A DNA stretch of 64,000 nt from Mesodorylaimus sp. YZB2_4 (lineage: Eukaryota > Nematoda > Enoplea > Dorylaimida > Dorylaimidae). The translations under genes and the position numbers were made by a program. Location: positions 1 through 64,000 of the forward strand of contig JASANH010000333.1 of NCBI GenBank assembly GCA_030248295.1. The letters are read 5' to 3'. Numbering within the stretch: position 1 is the stretch's first letter; the number at the start of each line of letters is the position of its first letter. Shown here in pieces: positions 23,223-36,594 of the stretch. Below the pieces are notes generated by a model. It had not been told where the DNA came from. It searched no databases and saw only the letters and a program-made list of their open reading frames with translations.

Positions 23223-23637
23223 TCGTGCTGTTTTTTCCTTCTGGCCTGTAGTCAATTTCATTGTTTCTTTTGATTCTGATCGGCTAGAAAGGAGAATATT
23301 GATTGGTCCATCCGCAGAGTTCTCTGATTGGCTGACAAGTGAAAGGAAATTTGTTTCCTACAGTACCTGGTAATTGGTGGAAATATTTGATGAATCCGTA
23401 ATTTGATGCTCCGAATCATACCAGGCAGGTATATAATTGATAAGAAATACTAACAGGGGTGCCGTAAAGCTCTAATTAGATTTAATTATCTGAATTATAT
23501 TTTAAATTGCTGAGTTTTTGTTTCCAGTTCTCATTTATTTCCCTCAAATAAACTTGAAAGCCGCCAGTCATGTTTATTCATGTAGTCTGCGTATTTCTCA
23601 TCCGCTAAATCGTCCAAAATCCAGCTTTTTCCTTATG

Positions 23638-23784
23638 CTGCATTTCTGATTGCTCTTTCTGCCATCAGTCCCATTTTTCCTTTTTAATTCCTCATCAAAA
23701 CCCATTTATTTTAAGCCTCTTTTGAAACTCTTTTCTCAGTTTCTCCGTTCTTTACCCACTGCCATTTTAGATTGTGAGTAAAAA
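23638..23784. repeat. Local direct repeat pair 2, first copy
   Basis: Starts tctttctgccatcagtccca and includes cgttctttacccactgccat. About 140 bases recur at 24693-24830 at roughly 90 per cent identity. No coding capacity. Confidence 0.85.
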
Positions 23785-23907
23785 GCTTGCAACCGCAACC
23801 AAAATTTGTAGACGACGCCAATACTTCATCTAAAGACACTAACTTCGCAATACACAAAAATTTCACCAGGTCCCCCTAAATGAGAAGCCAAAGCTCTACC
23901 GAAACTC

Positions 23908-24184
23908 TCACGGGTTTCTTATTGCTCAACAGATTCAAGACGCTCACGCCAAAATAGGTCGCGGGCTGCGATTTTAGTAATAACGTGCCAATCTCTCCGA
24001 TAGACACAAAACACACAAAATACAATATTATTTGTCTTTTTCTTTTTCTTTAGGATTTTAATCCCTTCCCGTTTTGAAACAGAAATGCTAAAGATGTTCT
24101 TAGCAAAATGTACCTCTCGCGCACACTCTCCGGCCCATTTTGTGGTAAGCTGCTTCAACCTGCTGAGCAATAAGAAATCCGCGC
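23908..24184. mobile_element. MITE-like element with imperfect terminal inverted repeats
   Basis: The left end (gggtttcttattgctcaac) and the right end (gagcaataagaaatcc) are inverted copies, and the similarity continues inward for about 60 bases at reduced identity. The element is about 275 bases and has no coding capacity. No unambiguous target-site duplication was identified. It lies between the two copies of direct repeat pair 2. Confidence 0.6.
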
Positions 24185-24692
24185 GAATTCAAATCTTTGA
24201 CTTGTCGAAGCGTTTCTAGGTTTCTAGTGTTTCTAGGTGCAGCTTCGTGGGGCATATTTTGAAAATTTTGGCAGCAATGGCCCTTTTAGTCTGACCTCTG
24301 ACCTCGACCCCATTTTTTCCCTCCCAGCCTGTCGAATGTTTTCTGAAAAGAAAACTTCTTAGCTCGAATTCCGCATAGATGACACAAGCCAATTAAGTTC
24401 AGTCTTGATACATCGTAAAATCGATTTACGTCCATGTGCCTTTTTCGCAAAACATCTTTGACAAATTACACTGCATGCCATTCACTTTCTAAATTACGTG
24501 TCAATCAGTCAGAGCGACACGTCGCGTGTCAATTGTCTTATTAAGGTATATTTATGGCGGTTCTTTACGTCTTTTTGTCACCCCATTTTACTTCCTCAAT
24601 GACTCAGGTGGGTGCCTCCTGAAATTCTATCAAAGTTTGCTTATTCGTGCTAGAGGTCAAATGTTCTTGATCGAGTCGAGTAATTTTCTTCC

Positions 24693-24830
24693 TCTTTCTG
24701 CCATCAGTCCCATTTTTCCCTTTTCATTCTGCATCAAGAGCCATTTATTTTAAGCCTCTTTTGAACCTCTGTTCTCAGTTTCTCCGTTCTTTACCCACTG
24801 CCATTTTAGATTGTGATTAAAAAGCTCGCC
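24693..24830. repeat. Local direct repeat pair 2, second copy
   Basis: Second copy of 23638-23784, about 1.05 kb downstream in the same orientation. The MITE-like element lies between the copies, so insertion and duplication may be linked. Confidence 0.85.
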
Positions 24831-24839
24831 GAAAAGTGC

Positions 24840-27731
24840 GTGAACGAGACAAAAATGCAATCGTTGTTTGCTGACTGCATTTTGCCAGTTTGTTCGACTA
24901 ATTTGTCATTGATACGCCCACCGTCTACGCCCTACCTCTCACAACCTTCTTAGCGTCTGACCAGCCAATATCGCTTTCGATGCCACTTTGTGTTGTTGTG
25001 CTCCCACGAACGTTAGCCGTAAATAATTGTCATCTGGGGCGATATTTGGGGACGTCATTTAGGCAATAGGATGAATGTAGTTGGGGGCACCTTCTGGCAG
25101 ATTACAAAGACCGCCTCATAGACGTCACGCTAAAACGCTTTTACACCTAACTACATTTATCTTTTTTGCTTTCTAACACCATTTGGCCCGGCTCTATTTC
25201 CGGTCTAACACACTCCAGAAGACGAGCATCGTGTGCCATGTCGTCAGTTAGGTGGCTGGGTGCGAGACTTTGAGTCAGGAATCCGAAGTAGGAGGCCAGG
25301 CGCGTGGTTTTTGGCACTCAAAGGCGGTAAGATTATTTTTGAAAGAAGAGAAAGCGAGACCACACGAAGACCTATCTCTTTCAATCTTGGTGGCTTCTTC
25401 GATTTAGCGTATCGGATCGTTGAAACGCTATTGATTGTTGTTAAATTTATTAAAGTGCTCGCCTGGGACTCGTCGACGTGAGAAGAAACGACCCGCGCCT
25501 GACTCACTGCGGGGATCACGAGTTTATAAATTTGGACCTCTTTAAGATACTAACCACCGAATATGGTCATTTAGGTTGGCTATAGGTCTGCTATGCACAT
25601 GCACAAAGGAATAATTTGCGGGTTTTAAGATTCGTCGAAATCGAGTGGATATGCTTTTGAGAGATACTCGGACTATTCGATTGCAATTGTTGCTTGCTTG
25701 CATTGAGAGGATGTTATGACGGCAAGAAAATGAAATGCGTTTGATTGGCGGGAATAGTTTAGACAATTCATGTACTTTGTAAAGGTAACTTACTTAGTCA
25801 ATAAGGAAACTAGTTTTTCCGTGAGAGGTGGGGTAAGTTGCCTCGATGCGAAAGCAGCTGTTTTTTCTGTTCTCTGGTATGTGGCTTCTGTATTTGAGTA
25901 TTCTGAGACTTGCCATCATACACTTCTTGCTAAAAGCTGTTCTCCCTCTGGCTGTTTTCTCTTCACCTAGGCTTACTTTAGTTCATTAGCTTGGCTCGCT
26001 CAGAATGAGAAGCCACACGTTTTTCACAGAATTTCAAAGCACTTTAACAACCGCTTTTAATTCCATGGTATTATTTTTCAAAGAGCGAAAGAAACATGCG
26101 CCTTTTGCTTTTCTGCGCCTGCCATACTTTGTTATGCTTTTTCCAAGTAGCTGACCTCACCTTGCTCATCGTCAGTGCTTTCTACGATTGCCAAGACCGG
26201 CAAAATTTTAAAACGCTCTCCGAAGTGGCTTCTAAATAAAAGAAAATCCTAGGAGATTCGTTAGCCTTTTAGGCACTGAAGCGAGCTGTGGATCTTGTAA
26301 CCCAAATAATACCCGTCATTTTGACGTGAAATGTCATAGCTTACACCCTTTTTATGCAGAGTCTGCTGAAGTGTCGATGAGCGGCGTGGGGTAAGTTTTG
26401 GGCCGACTGAAACATTGAGCACTTTTTATTTGGGTACCATGAATTTGGGTACTTGTTGCCTCGGGCTCTAGGGTTCCAAGGGATCCGATCCAAGGGTCAT
26501 AAATGAGGGGCTAACAGAATTTGAAATATGTTTGGCGCGTATGTGATCCAGTATCTACATTTTTAGGCCTATTAAGTATGGAGAGCCTAATTAGGCCCTT
26601 TTGTTACTGATGGCGGCAAAATTAACGAAAAGAAGGTCAAGAAATGTGTGCTCGAAATCTTTATGACGTGCTTTCACAATTCTCACATCCCGCTCCCGAT
26701 GGAATAAGTGGGGCGGAAGGATTTCAAACGGGTCTGACCATGAGATACAACTGGGGATTTACGATATGCGAGGTTCTTGTCACTTATACTACAGTCCTTT
26801 CTGACGCTATATATCTACTGTATTCATAAGAACATGCATACCTTTTAACTACCCCTAATTACTTTGTATGATTGCCCCCTCCCCAGAAGCTTTCTTGCTT
26901 TAAACCCTGTTCACGCTGGGGCTAATGAAACGAACTAATTTTAGGGGCACTGTTTGTTTCAACCACACTTTTGTCCACAACCCTTTTTAAAGCGCATGTG
27001 ACAATGAACCCTGTGCAGACAGACTGCAAGTTTTAATTTTTTCACGTCGCAGTGCACAAGCTTTTTGCAGTCTACCGTTTTCTTGTCTCGTCCGAATTTT
27101 GTATGGAGGTGAAAATGAAACTGTCACTGTTGAAAATTAGGACTCGGATCCTTGTCATTTACCTGACTTGACCTCGGAGCATTTTATCTGCACTGCCCAC
27201 GTTCTCTGGGAATCCTTGCATCGAATTGCTTCCGTGGGATGGGTTATTACCGTAGATCAACCTTGGCCAGAGGGTTATAGCTGTGGAACACTCGATCAGT
27301 TATTTTGAAATGTCCTTTCAACTACCTGAAGTCATCAGTCACATTGTATATTAGCACCGTGTCACGAAGAAAGGCCCATTTTTTCTGTACGCCCAAATCA
27401 TTAGCTAAATTGAAGGGAAATTTCCTGGAAACTCATATCCCGATTCTAATTAGCCTTTATCCGCTCCAAACGCTGTTTTAAATTTTGAAGTTTTCCTTTT
27501 TTATAACTTCGATTTTTCAAACCCATTGCAGGTGCCGGCCTACTTCTATTCAGACTAACCCGGTTAGTTCGAACTGGGCTGCTTTATTCTTGGTTGTTCC
27601 AGAGTTGAAGCATATTCGGAAATGTACCGAAACGGGTGAAAATAATTATCAAAAATAATAAAATGATGGCTGAATCTGCTCAAGGTTATTTTTTATAACC
27701 GTTTGTTATAAGTAGTTTAAAGGTCCAACCT
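24840..27731. other. Gene-poor upstream region of the dopamine receptor gene
   Basis: Frames at 25233-25481 plus and 25244-25519 minus overlap each other and show no domain. No tRNA, satellite or transposon signature was recognised. Any promoter of the receptor would lie here, or at an unrecognised 5' exon. Confidence 0.4.
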
Positions 27732-30700
27732 ATGAATTTTATAATGATGGACACCTCGACTACGGGTCATTCCCGCATGAACACCAGTAATGACGAACCT
27801 ACTTCTCCGTTAAATAATTCAAATTGGCCCGCTTTATTCTTGCTTATAATTCCGGGTATAACCATATTTGGCAATTTACTGGTCATTGTTAGTGTGGGTC
27901 GAGAAAAGGCATTGCGGACTGCGACAAACTACTTGATCGTATCTATGGCCTCGGCTGATTTATTAGTGGCATTCTGCGTCATGCCTTTCGCCGTTTACGT
28001 GGAGGTGAGTGGTTTGTAACCTGTCAAAGTAAACTCGTGTGAGCAGCTGAAATCATGGGTCCATAGATTTTATCGGGATTGGACAAGACTTTGCTCACTT
28101 AGGTCATAGATAGAAGTTGTTGCCGAGTTAGTTACAACATGCTGAAGCAAAATGATTGATCGCTTAAACTTTAAGTGAACCACGATATAACGTTAGTTCT
28201 GCTATAATAGGTTTAAATATGTTATGCACCAGTAAATTGAGGTTTCTTTTATACTATAGACATTATGCTGCTTGCTATGCACGCTCAAGTTTTTGCAAGC
28301 AGTTGCACCGCTATCTTTCGATCATCATCAGCACAATAGCATGAGGCAGTGTAACGCTATCACACAGCAATGTGCTCAGGTCTAACCATACGAGACTTTA
28401 CATATTTCTCAGTTTCTCTAAATTTTTGAGATCTCCGTCCTGTGTTCTGAGGCCAAAGTTACCTTGCGGGACTTCCACCGTTTTTCAAATTGTTGCCCAG
28501 CAGTCATATGATAAGCGAGGCCATTAACGGACTGGCAGCTTCCCTCTGACGTCACACGTCCGCTCCTATCAGCGCCAGCACCATCGTCGGGGATGATAGC
28601 GAGAGAGAAACGGAGGGACCTTCCTGATTCTCTTTTATGTCCGCCCCTCGATCGTACTGGGGGAATTGCTCAGGGCTGGGTGTGAAAGGCCATCGACTGT
28701 CTGGCTGGACCCACTGACGATAGAACTACAGTCTCCGGTCAAGTATGCGGCCCACTGCAATACCCGCCAACATCATACGTGGTCTTAAAGCGCTGTACAG
28801 AAAGACGCAGAGGCCTTCCCATCTTTAGTTGCCAGGCCCAACTACTCGTGAGTGTTTAAAAAAATGATGGGCGGCCTTTTCCAGATTAGGTGTTTCTGGA
28901 GATGCTGCGTGCGAATTCCGCGAGCAAAGACACACCACAGGAAGCTTAGGTGTAAAAAGACATGTTTCGTGCCGCATCGCCCATCCCAATTACGGTTTCC
29001 AAAACTCTCGTACCACACGCAACAAAGACGTCAGGTTGACAAATTAGGTCGCTGAACTTAAGTGAAATGTCACCGAGCTGTTTACCTGTCAAACTATTGT
29101 CTGACACTTTAATATTTCAGGTAGAAAATGGATTATGGCGATTGCCTCGAAGTTTATGCACTGTTTATACAGCTTTGGATGTTTGTGCAAGTACTGCCTC
29201 GATACTCAATTTGGTGGCTATAAGCTGGGACCGGTAAGTCTGTCGTTTCTTGGTACTTTCCTCCAAATTTGTTGGCTCGATTTTCAAGTAGCTTTGAGGG
29301 AGCTCACGCTTCCGAACAAAATATCCAGTATTATGCTAGTATTTTGCAGTATTTCGAACCAGTAAACTAGTAACGGGAAAATATCAGATGACTGGTGAAG
29401 GTTCGAACGTAGACAAAGACCATCTCGAGAACAACACGTACACTCTACGGGGCAAACTGCGCTTTTTCAGATATATGGCGGTCAGCAAACCCATTGAATA
29501 TTCACGATCTCGTAAAAAAAAGAAGCGCGTATTTGTTGCAATACTCCTTGCTTGGTTCGTCTCAATTATCATCGCCCTCCCGGTCATGACGGGTTTTAAT
29601 CGACTGGACGACACCCCCTATTGTGAATTCACCAATGCCGTCTTCATCATTGCATCCTCGTTCGCTTCCTTCTGTCTCCCGTGTCTGGTCATGGTTGTAT
29701 TGTACAGTGTCGTCTTGCAGAAACTGAGAAAAAGGCAGCTACAAATTCGAAATAGCCGAGCCAGAGGCTACACGAGATCATCGACATTCAATCGATCCAT
29801 GAGGAAATCGACCAGAATAACTGCTAATACGAGTCTGTCCGCAGCGACTGCTGATCCGTCCACTTTTGCTGGTAAGAATTTATTTATTTAAATTAAGTCT
29901 CGCATTGCAAATTCCAGAGAAATAAATATTTATCTAGCAATCCTCGGCAGCTGAGAACGGGAAGGAGATGTTTGTTGATTTTTGAATGACAACTGATTAT
30001 GAGAAAATATGTGGTGACTAGATTATTGATGAGATCAGGCTAAGATAAATGTGTAACCCTCGTGCCTGCTAGGCCATGGCGAGTGGGAGAGAGTGATCGA
30101 TTCTCTCCTCTGGCTGGGAGACGCTAACCTTTCGAGTTGATGTTAGGTATAGTCGCAAGACTTGCCTGCTCCAGTTGGAGTTTTTGTCCCGCTGAGCCTC
30201 CCACCCACGCCTGCCAGGCTTGACTGCAACTGGCTTAACTCGCAGCTTTGGTGCAATATGCAGTTACCTTGCAGTCTGAACAGTATGCAAACTGAAGACA
30301 GATTATATACTGCGCAGAGAGTCGCCAGTAGGAGCTTTCTCTTTCATTTCGGAAATCATCATTATCATGCTTATCCTGGCTAGATCATGCGCGTGGATGT
30401 GACAGCTGGTCCTGATCGCATGATCATTCATGTTATGTCTTTCAGGGATTTTTACGACCTTGCAGAAAGGCTGAATGTGAAAAAAAGAGGGATGAAAACA
30501 CCACAAAAACTCTCTCCTCATTCCCCCTCTTCTTACCTGCTTCCTTGCCCTGTGTCGAGACTTTTGTATTTTGCAGTTTTCAGGCATCCCAGGAATCCAA
30601 AAATCTAAAAAGAGATTCTCCGTGGTTTACGAGCTGCTAGCAGATGATCATCATCCTTTTTAGCATCGCCGTCCTCGCGAGCATGCCACGACGAATGCAC

Positions 30701-32149
30701 CATCGTGGAAGCTTCCATCTGTCAAAGCAGCGACTGCAACGAACTCAAAATGACTTCAAGATCAGATATTTCCAACGATAACCATCCATTGAAACAACCA
30801 TCAGCCAATCGCAGCCCTGTCAATCTCTCCCCATCTTTATCACCATCGATAACTGATAATACCAACGCGATGCAGCATTCGAATACTGTCTCGTCCGAAG
30901 AAGGCGACGAAGACGTCGCGGAAGATGACGAGATGTGTTCTGACCTTCCATCAAACTATAGTCTCTCTGTGAACAGTTCTGGTACACACTTGCCCAGTGG
31001 TGGCGATATCACTGGCTCTCATGCATCAATCAGTGGAAGTCCGAGTCGGGGTCTGATCGGAAGCGATCCAGAATCGATGCCCTTCATCGATCATACAACC
31101 ACCGTCACAGAGTCAAGTTGCCCCGGAGTCAGAAAACCATCCGTCAAAATCAGAAGGCCTTCAGCGCCAGCGACGTGTAACGGAGCTTTAAAGACTTTCA
31201 CCGGTTCTAGAAACTATGTCATATCAAATACATTGACACCTAATCTGCTCACTCCGCCATCAAGGAATGCGTTGTCCGTCAGTCGGTCTAGCATGCCTGA
31301 AATCAAAGTTCATGCGACCAATGCGGCATCAATGGCAGTCGAGGCTGGCAGTCTTATAACTGATAAGGTCAGACTGGCTAAAGCTATTAGTGATAGCAAG
31401 CACATTTATGTGCACTCGCAACAAGATAATGCCTTGGTCCATATCAAACATCAATTAATTCCTGACCAGGCTCTCCGACGGGCTTCGAATATTAGCATTG
31501 GACTAATAGCTGCCAGGTTTCGAGAAATGGCTGTGGTCAAAAAAAGACAAGCGCTTAACAAATCATCTAGAAGACGCGCCGCATCGAGATATTCGAAGCA
31601 GTGCAGGAAAGAGAGGAAGGCGACTTATATGTTAGCTGTGGTCTTGGGTAAGCCGAGATTGTGTCTAGCTTTGTATTGATCGATAAATCCCAATGCCCCG
31701 CCTTATCTTTGAAAACAAGCCTTGTTCAGGGATGCCTCGTCGTAACTTTACTGCATTCCCACCTCAGAAGGGGTCAACAAGGATAGCCTGAGCATCAATT
31801 GAGACCATTGACGAACATTGCGGGAATTCAAGCCTTACGCTCTCTTTTTCAGTCGTATTTTTGGTTTGTTGGCTGCCGTTTTTCGCATGTCACATGACGA
31901 ATTCGGTATGCATTATACAAACGGGTGAAACATGCATAAATATGGCGGCTTACTTCATGACAACGTGGTTGGGGTATATGAATTCATTTATGAATCCAGT
32001 AAGTGCGTTACTTGAGTGTGTCTGCTGTGAGGTGCAAGACTGAGTTACTTTTCCAGGTCATCTACACAATTTTCAATCCCGAATACCGAAGAGCGTTCAA
32101 AAATATTTTGTGTTGCAAAAACATCCATCGCAGGAATTCATCTAGATGA
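27732..32149 (+). CDS. D2-like dopamine receptor (class A GPCR), six exons
   Basis: Exons 27732-28004, 29121-29233, 29471-29871, 30664-31647, 31853-31998 and 32057-32149 join in frame to 669 aa. TM1 lies near residues 33-56, and TM2 includes [21 protein letters not shown]3 has Cys104, the amine-binding Asp111 ([15 protein letters not shown]) and the DRY motif 128-130. TM5 carries three serines (191, 192, 195; IIASSFASF), the catechol-binding pattern of dopamine and adrenergic receptors. TM6 has CWLP (596-599) and TM7 has NPVIY (638-642), followed by a short tail ending in [12 protein letters not shown]. The third intracellular loop is very long, about 360 residues and Ser-rich, as in D2-class Gi/o-coupled receptors. 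The short C-tail also fits D2. The first in-frame ATG was used; a 5' non-coding exon is possible. Intron 3 contains repeat R copy 2. Confidence 0.92.
30060..30220 (-). repeat. Interspersed repeat family R, copy 2 (intron 3 of the receptor)
   Basis: The reverse complement shares gggacaaaaactccaactgg, gcgtctcccagccag, gatcgatcactctctcccac and ctggcaggcgt with copy 1 at 17615-17790. This copy also preserves aagtcttgcgactata, found in copy 4. Confidence 0.75.
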
Positions 32150-32264
32150 TACAGTTCTGAGTTGGTATACCTAAAAAATTTCCGGTTTTCTTGCGTTTTT
32201 TGTGCTGAAGTTTAAAAACTTCCAAATGGTGGACTCATGAATACTTGTGCGTCCTATGCACTTT

Positions 32265-32270
32265 AATAAA
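32265..32270 (+). terminator. Poly(A) signal of the dopamine receptor gene
   Basis: AATAAA 116 bases after the stop codon on the coding strand, the first such signal downstream. Confidence 0.55.
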
Positions 32271-32274
32271 ATCC

Positions 32275-34224
32275 ACAGTAAAAAATACTTCCTACTCCAG
32301 TTAACAAAAGTAAGAGTTTGTGGATGTATTGTCCTCAAAGTAGTATACCACCTTCCATACCCCGTTTTCACTCCGCCCCTTTTCCTGGTCGATCCGTCCC
32401 GATCAGCTAATCACCGACCTAATCAGCTAATCAGCTTCCACCCACCAACCAACCGATCGACCGCCGACGGTGCCACCTAGCGAGAGAATCCCCTCGCACC
32501 CGTCGAACTCAGCGAAATCAGCCCATGATCGATAGAACAATCGCTGGGCACCATCATATTTTTCCACAGGGAATTCTGCATTCTCGCCACTTTACACTGC
32601 CCTCACTGGCCCACTGCACCGTTGACACTTTACACTGCCCTCGCAGCCAATACATATAAGCACGCTGCTGGCGGTGTCTTGTCATTCCGATTGACTGCTC
32701 GCTCACGAATGATGGTCTTGGCTGCACAAATGTGGGTCTCGTTGCCCACGCCTGTCAGTCCGTTGCCATCGCCAGTGAGCCAGTTGCCAGCGAATGTGGG
32801 TCTTGTTGCCCACGCCGGCTGGTCTCGTTGCAGTCGCCCACGAATGTTGGTCTTATGGCCAACGCCAGATGGGTCTGTGTATCGGAATGACTGCGATGTG
32901 ACGACCTCCCCGCGGTGCAGCTGGAAACTGGTCTCCCGATCAGGCCAACGTCACACAAGAAAGAAGAACCGACGAAGCGGCAATCGAATTGAAAGTCGAA
33001 TATAACGAGCGACGGAGAAACGAGAAGTAAACTTCGGCTAACATAAATCGAAAACAAGGAAAATGGCGAATGTGGCTAAAAGTAATAAAGGGCCGTTTCG
33101 TTTACTCAGCGACTGACTTCTAGCGTCTTAAGTTTCAGGCCGACTTCCGGCGAGTGGCGCATGGCTGGATGATCAGCCCAGAGAAGATGGTCTCGTGCTG
33201 GTCGACAATGAAGAACTTGCTAAGGTGAGTTTGGTCACCCTTCGACTGTTCCACCCCCTTCGAGCATACTTTTCAGGAATCAAAGCTGTTCCTCAAGTTC
33301 CCGCTCGTTGGTGCGTCACGATGAGAACCCGAGCAGTCAAGCAGCGAATACGGACAAGACCAAATCTGCACATGGCCGAACCAACCGATGAATCGGGCTC
33401 CAACTCTGCTGTCGACCATTGGGCGTCTTGGCGAAGTTGCAATCGTCGGTGTGACCTCCAGTGATCTCGACGTGACAACTTGTCTTTGGCGTATCATTGA
33501 TCATGGCCGTGTATGTAGTGTCTTTTGGGTTCCTGGGAGAAGGGTGGGTCAAGGAAGCGACGAGAAAACTATTCCGTGCCTTGAGAAGCGTGTTAGATTG
33601 CTTGCGAAATGGTGTCGATGCCATGCCAAAGGTTACATGCAATGTCGATGGTAGCAAGCATCATAGGGCTTCCAGCGTGAGGTGACGAAAGCGTGCCATG
33701 CCGTGTTTAGCTTGCGTGCGTGTGTCATGCTGAATAAACATGAATTGAACTCAGAATGTCCATAGCCAGTCAAGATGACTTCAGATAAAAAGGTACACTC
33801 CCGATCAAATCCACATGACCAAACCTACTTCACGAAAAACATCACGGTAACTCCAATATAAACCAGTGCTGTTCTGTGTCCGCGAATTCGCAACCACTGT
33901 CAGGCTGGACCACGATTATCGAAACTGATGGTGTGAGGGTGAGGGTACGATCACAATCACGCAGCCCACGTGTCGACGATAGTTTATTCGTAGTGCCACT
34001 ACGCCAACGCGGATGGGACTCACGCAGAGCATATGTCGCAGCACTCGTCGGTCGGAGGAAGCATCATCTGCCGGGCCAATCGAGGGCCTTTACATAGGCG
34101 ATCGTTTATGTCATCTTGACTGGCTGTAAACGTTCTGACTGTTCGTGAGTTCATTCATTTCGAGGTTACAGTATGCTCGTTCAATTCGGGTCAGTGCGCA
34201 TGCTGTTGTAACCAGCGCGCCCAG
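32275..34224. other. No clear gene; short degenerate repeat at 32725-32875
   Basis: 32725-32875 contains several degenerate copies of a motif like aatgtgggtcttgttgccca followed by cgcc, with period about 45. Frames at 32622-33005 plus, 33337-33657 minus and 33388-33654 plus overlap one another and show no recognised domain. The stretch could be the 5' untranslated part of the retroelement whose gag lies at 35 kb, but no long terminal repeat was found. Confidence 0.4.
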
Positions 34225-34310
34225 ACGGCTAACGATAAGTGAGAGACCAAAGTCTGGGACAAAAACTCCGACTGGAGGAAGGCAAGCCTCTCGCTTCTAC
34301 TTGCCGATGA
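34225..34310 (+). repeat. Interspersed repeat family R, copy 3 (partial)
   Basis: Contains gggacaaaaactccgactgg followed by aggcaag, matching the central part of copies 1, 2 and 4. Outer parts are missing. Confidence 0.6.
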
Positions 34311-34962
34311 AACATCAACTTTAACAACCTTCCCGATAATGACCTTTTCTTCTTCTCATCGAATCACTCCAGTAACCTTTCACACGGCTCTTCCTGAAAC
34401 AATCTAGTTTCCCACATGTACATTCTAGCGCTCTCCTTGCTTCTAACCCAAACAGATTTCTTTTTCTATCCACATTCCACTTTCATCAGCTATTCTGTGC
34501 CTATTAGCTGTAGGATGATATTTTAGTGTGCAGTAAATGACTGGCGAGATTCAGCTGTGTTCTCTTCTGTAGGAAAACATCGCTACAGAAATGGGTAGCA
34601 GAACGCTTAGTTTTCAGTTTTCCTTTTCATTTTGAATTTATTCTTTTAATCTGAGCTCCCTGATATTTTTGCTCTGATTTTTTCCCTCTTTATTCTGATA
34701 TTTTTATTTTCATTCGCATTCACGCTGGCTGCACATTCACCTTGTTCATCGGTTTTTGGCATTCATTCATTTCCAGCATTTCCCAGTCTTCATTCATTTC
34801 CAGCATCTGTTGGGCCAGTACTCATTAGTCGTCAGTCCACGCAGTTTGTACTCAGCTTTGGGGACGTCCGGACCAGTTTTTTCAAGCTCCCGACAGTTTT
34901 CAGACAGTTTTTCAGTTTTCATCAGGCTTCGCTGAGAAAATCCGCATTTTTATTCGAATTTA

Positions 34963-35892
34963 ATGATGTCCACCATTCTTCGCTCATTAAGACCTATGCG
35001 CAATGAGATCAAGAAATCACTGGCTGAGAAGCCAGCCGTCACGTTGGGTTTCGCTTCAGCGGCAGAGCGAGACACCTACTTCATGGACGTCTGCATTTTC
35101 ACAAGCACATTGAAGGCACGACGGAATGCTTTTTTCAGGGCCATGAAAAGCTTCTAGACTTTAAGTGCAACACAGCAAGTGATCAAAAATCCGCGGAAGA
35201 AGTAGCCAAAGCGGATGCAACATTGCTGATGGAAATCGATGCGACAATCGAGCAACTAACAGTATGCCTAAGCCGCGTCAACGAGGACTGCACAATCCAG
35301 CTCCAGCCGAGGCAGCGGCAGCAGCACCGGCAGCATTACATGTCATGTTGCCCAAGATGGACCTACGGAGCTTCTCAGGCGATGTGATGCATTGGCAGGA
35401 GTTCTGGGATTCATTCAACACAGTCGTGCACACCAACGAGTCGCTATCAGCGGTGGATAAGTTCAATTATGTGCGAGGACAGTTGGTGGGAGAAGCGAGG
35501 TCAGCGATCAGTGGACTCGCCTTGACCAACGACAATTATGCACAAGCCGTCGCCATTCTCATGCAACGATTTGGCGACCCACAGATTGTGATCAATTCAC
35601 ACTACATGGCTTTGTCTAGCATACAACCTGCACCGGATCAAACCAGCCGCATTCGTGTTGTAATGGACATCCTGGAGGAAAACTTGCGCTCCTTGAAGGC
35701 CCTCGGTCAGGACGTCAATCATGCTCATTTCGCGTCCATGATTTTTTCGAAATTACCACGGGAATTCATCATGCGCCTCGAAGAGAATCGCGGTGATGAG
35801 CCACGGACAGTCCCTAGTGTATGCAATCGCGCTCAAAAGCTTCTGGAAGCTCCAGAATCAGCCGAACAGCATCATCATCCATCATCCATGAC
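34963..35892 (+). mobile_element. BEL/Pao-type gag remnant (DUF1759)
   Basis: The main open part, 35264-35892, carries the DUF1759 gag signature: MLPKMDLRSFSGDVMHWQEF, FNTVVHTNESLSAVDKFNYV, GEARSAISGLALTNDNYAQA and ILMQRFGDPQ. The upstream part is coding-like but in other frames (34963-35157, then HEKLLDFKCNTASDQKSAEE around 35150-35200), so at least one frameshift separates it. No protease, reverse transcriptase or integrase follows before 36.6 kb. After the gag the frame ends in a donor-like ATGACG|GTAAGT. Known BEL/Pao gag forms the particle core. This copy is a truncated, frameshifted fossil; a domesticated spliced gag gene is less likely but not excluded. Confidence 0.75.
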
Positions 35893-35924
35893 GGTAAGTT
35901 CATTGACTGTTGCTTATGGTTGAT

Positions 35925-36590
35925 CGAGAAGGATCCTCTTCGTGACGCCAATTCAACCAGATCTGGCACACGCACGAGAGAAGTCGACGGAACAACAACT
36001 GCGACTGAAGCAAAACTCTTTCGGCTGAAACATCAAGCCAAGGGGTTGACGCCTCCCATGCCACGGAGATCAATGATTCCGTCCCTCTCCATAGCTCGTC
36101 AGGCAGTGGTTACATTACCCGCCTCTCTTGATCGCGCAAGTGCAGTGTCAGTTATCGTACACAAACGCGAGACATACAGTAGGCACACGAATTTTATATT
36201 GTCTTGCCATTGTCGTCTATACTGTAGGCACATTTTGTAGGTCGCATAGTATCTAGGATTAGACCGCTCCAATATCATCGAATAATGGTCTCTATGGTAA
36301 TCAATTCGCTAAACAGTTGCATCAGAGACGCGCCGCCCGCAAGGTAATTAGGTATAGTCCATGTTTGTGCCCCAACACCGAGTCCCATAGGCCACTGGCC
36401 CACACACGATATAGACTGGCAGTGTTAGTTTATACCTAAACAAGACGTATTCGAGCCAGGATATTTGCGCTTCGGTAACTTTCCATTGGTTCTGAGCCAG
36501 ATTCGTATTTATAGCGCTATCACTATCCAAGTTTGGTCTGCAACGAGGTTTTGCGATAGAAGTCTGAAGGTGGAAGAGTACTGTAGGAGT
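35925..36590. other. Spacer between gag remnant and DEG/ENaC gene A
   Basis: The frame at 35821-36240 plus begins inside the gag remnant in a different frame and has no domain. TACAGTA and TACTGTA words occur at 36178, 36222 and 36581. No other feature was seen. Confidence 0.4.
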
Positions 36591-36594
36591 AAAG

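Noticed and set aside
35264-35892. Domesticated gag gene
   Set aside because: The upstream coding signal is frameshifted and no conserved start or splice structure supports a host gene, although it is not excluded.
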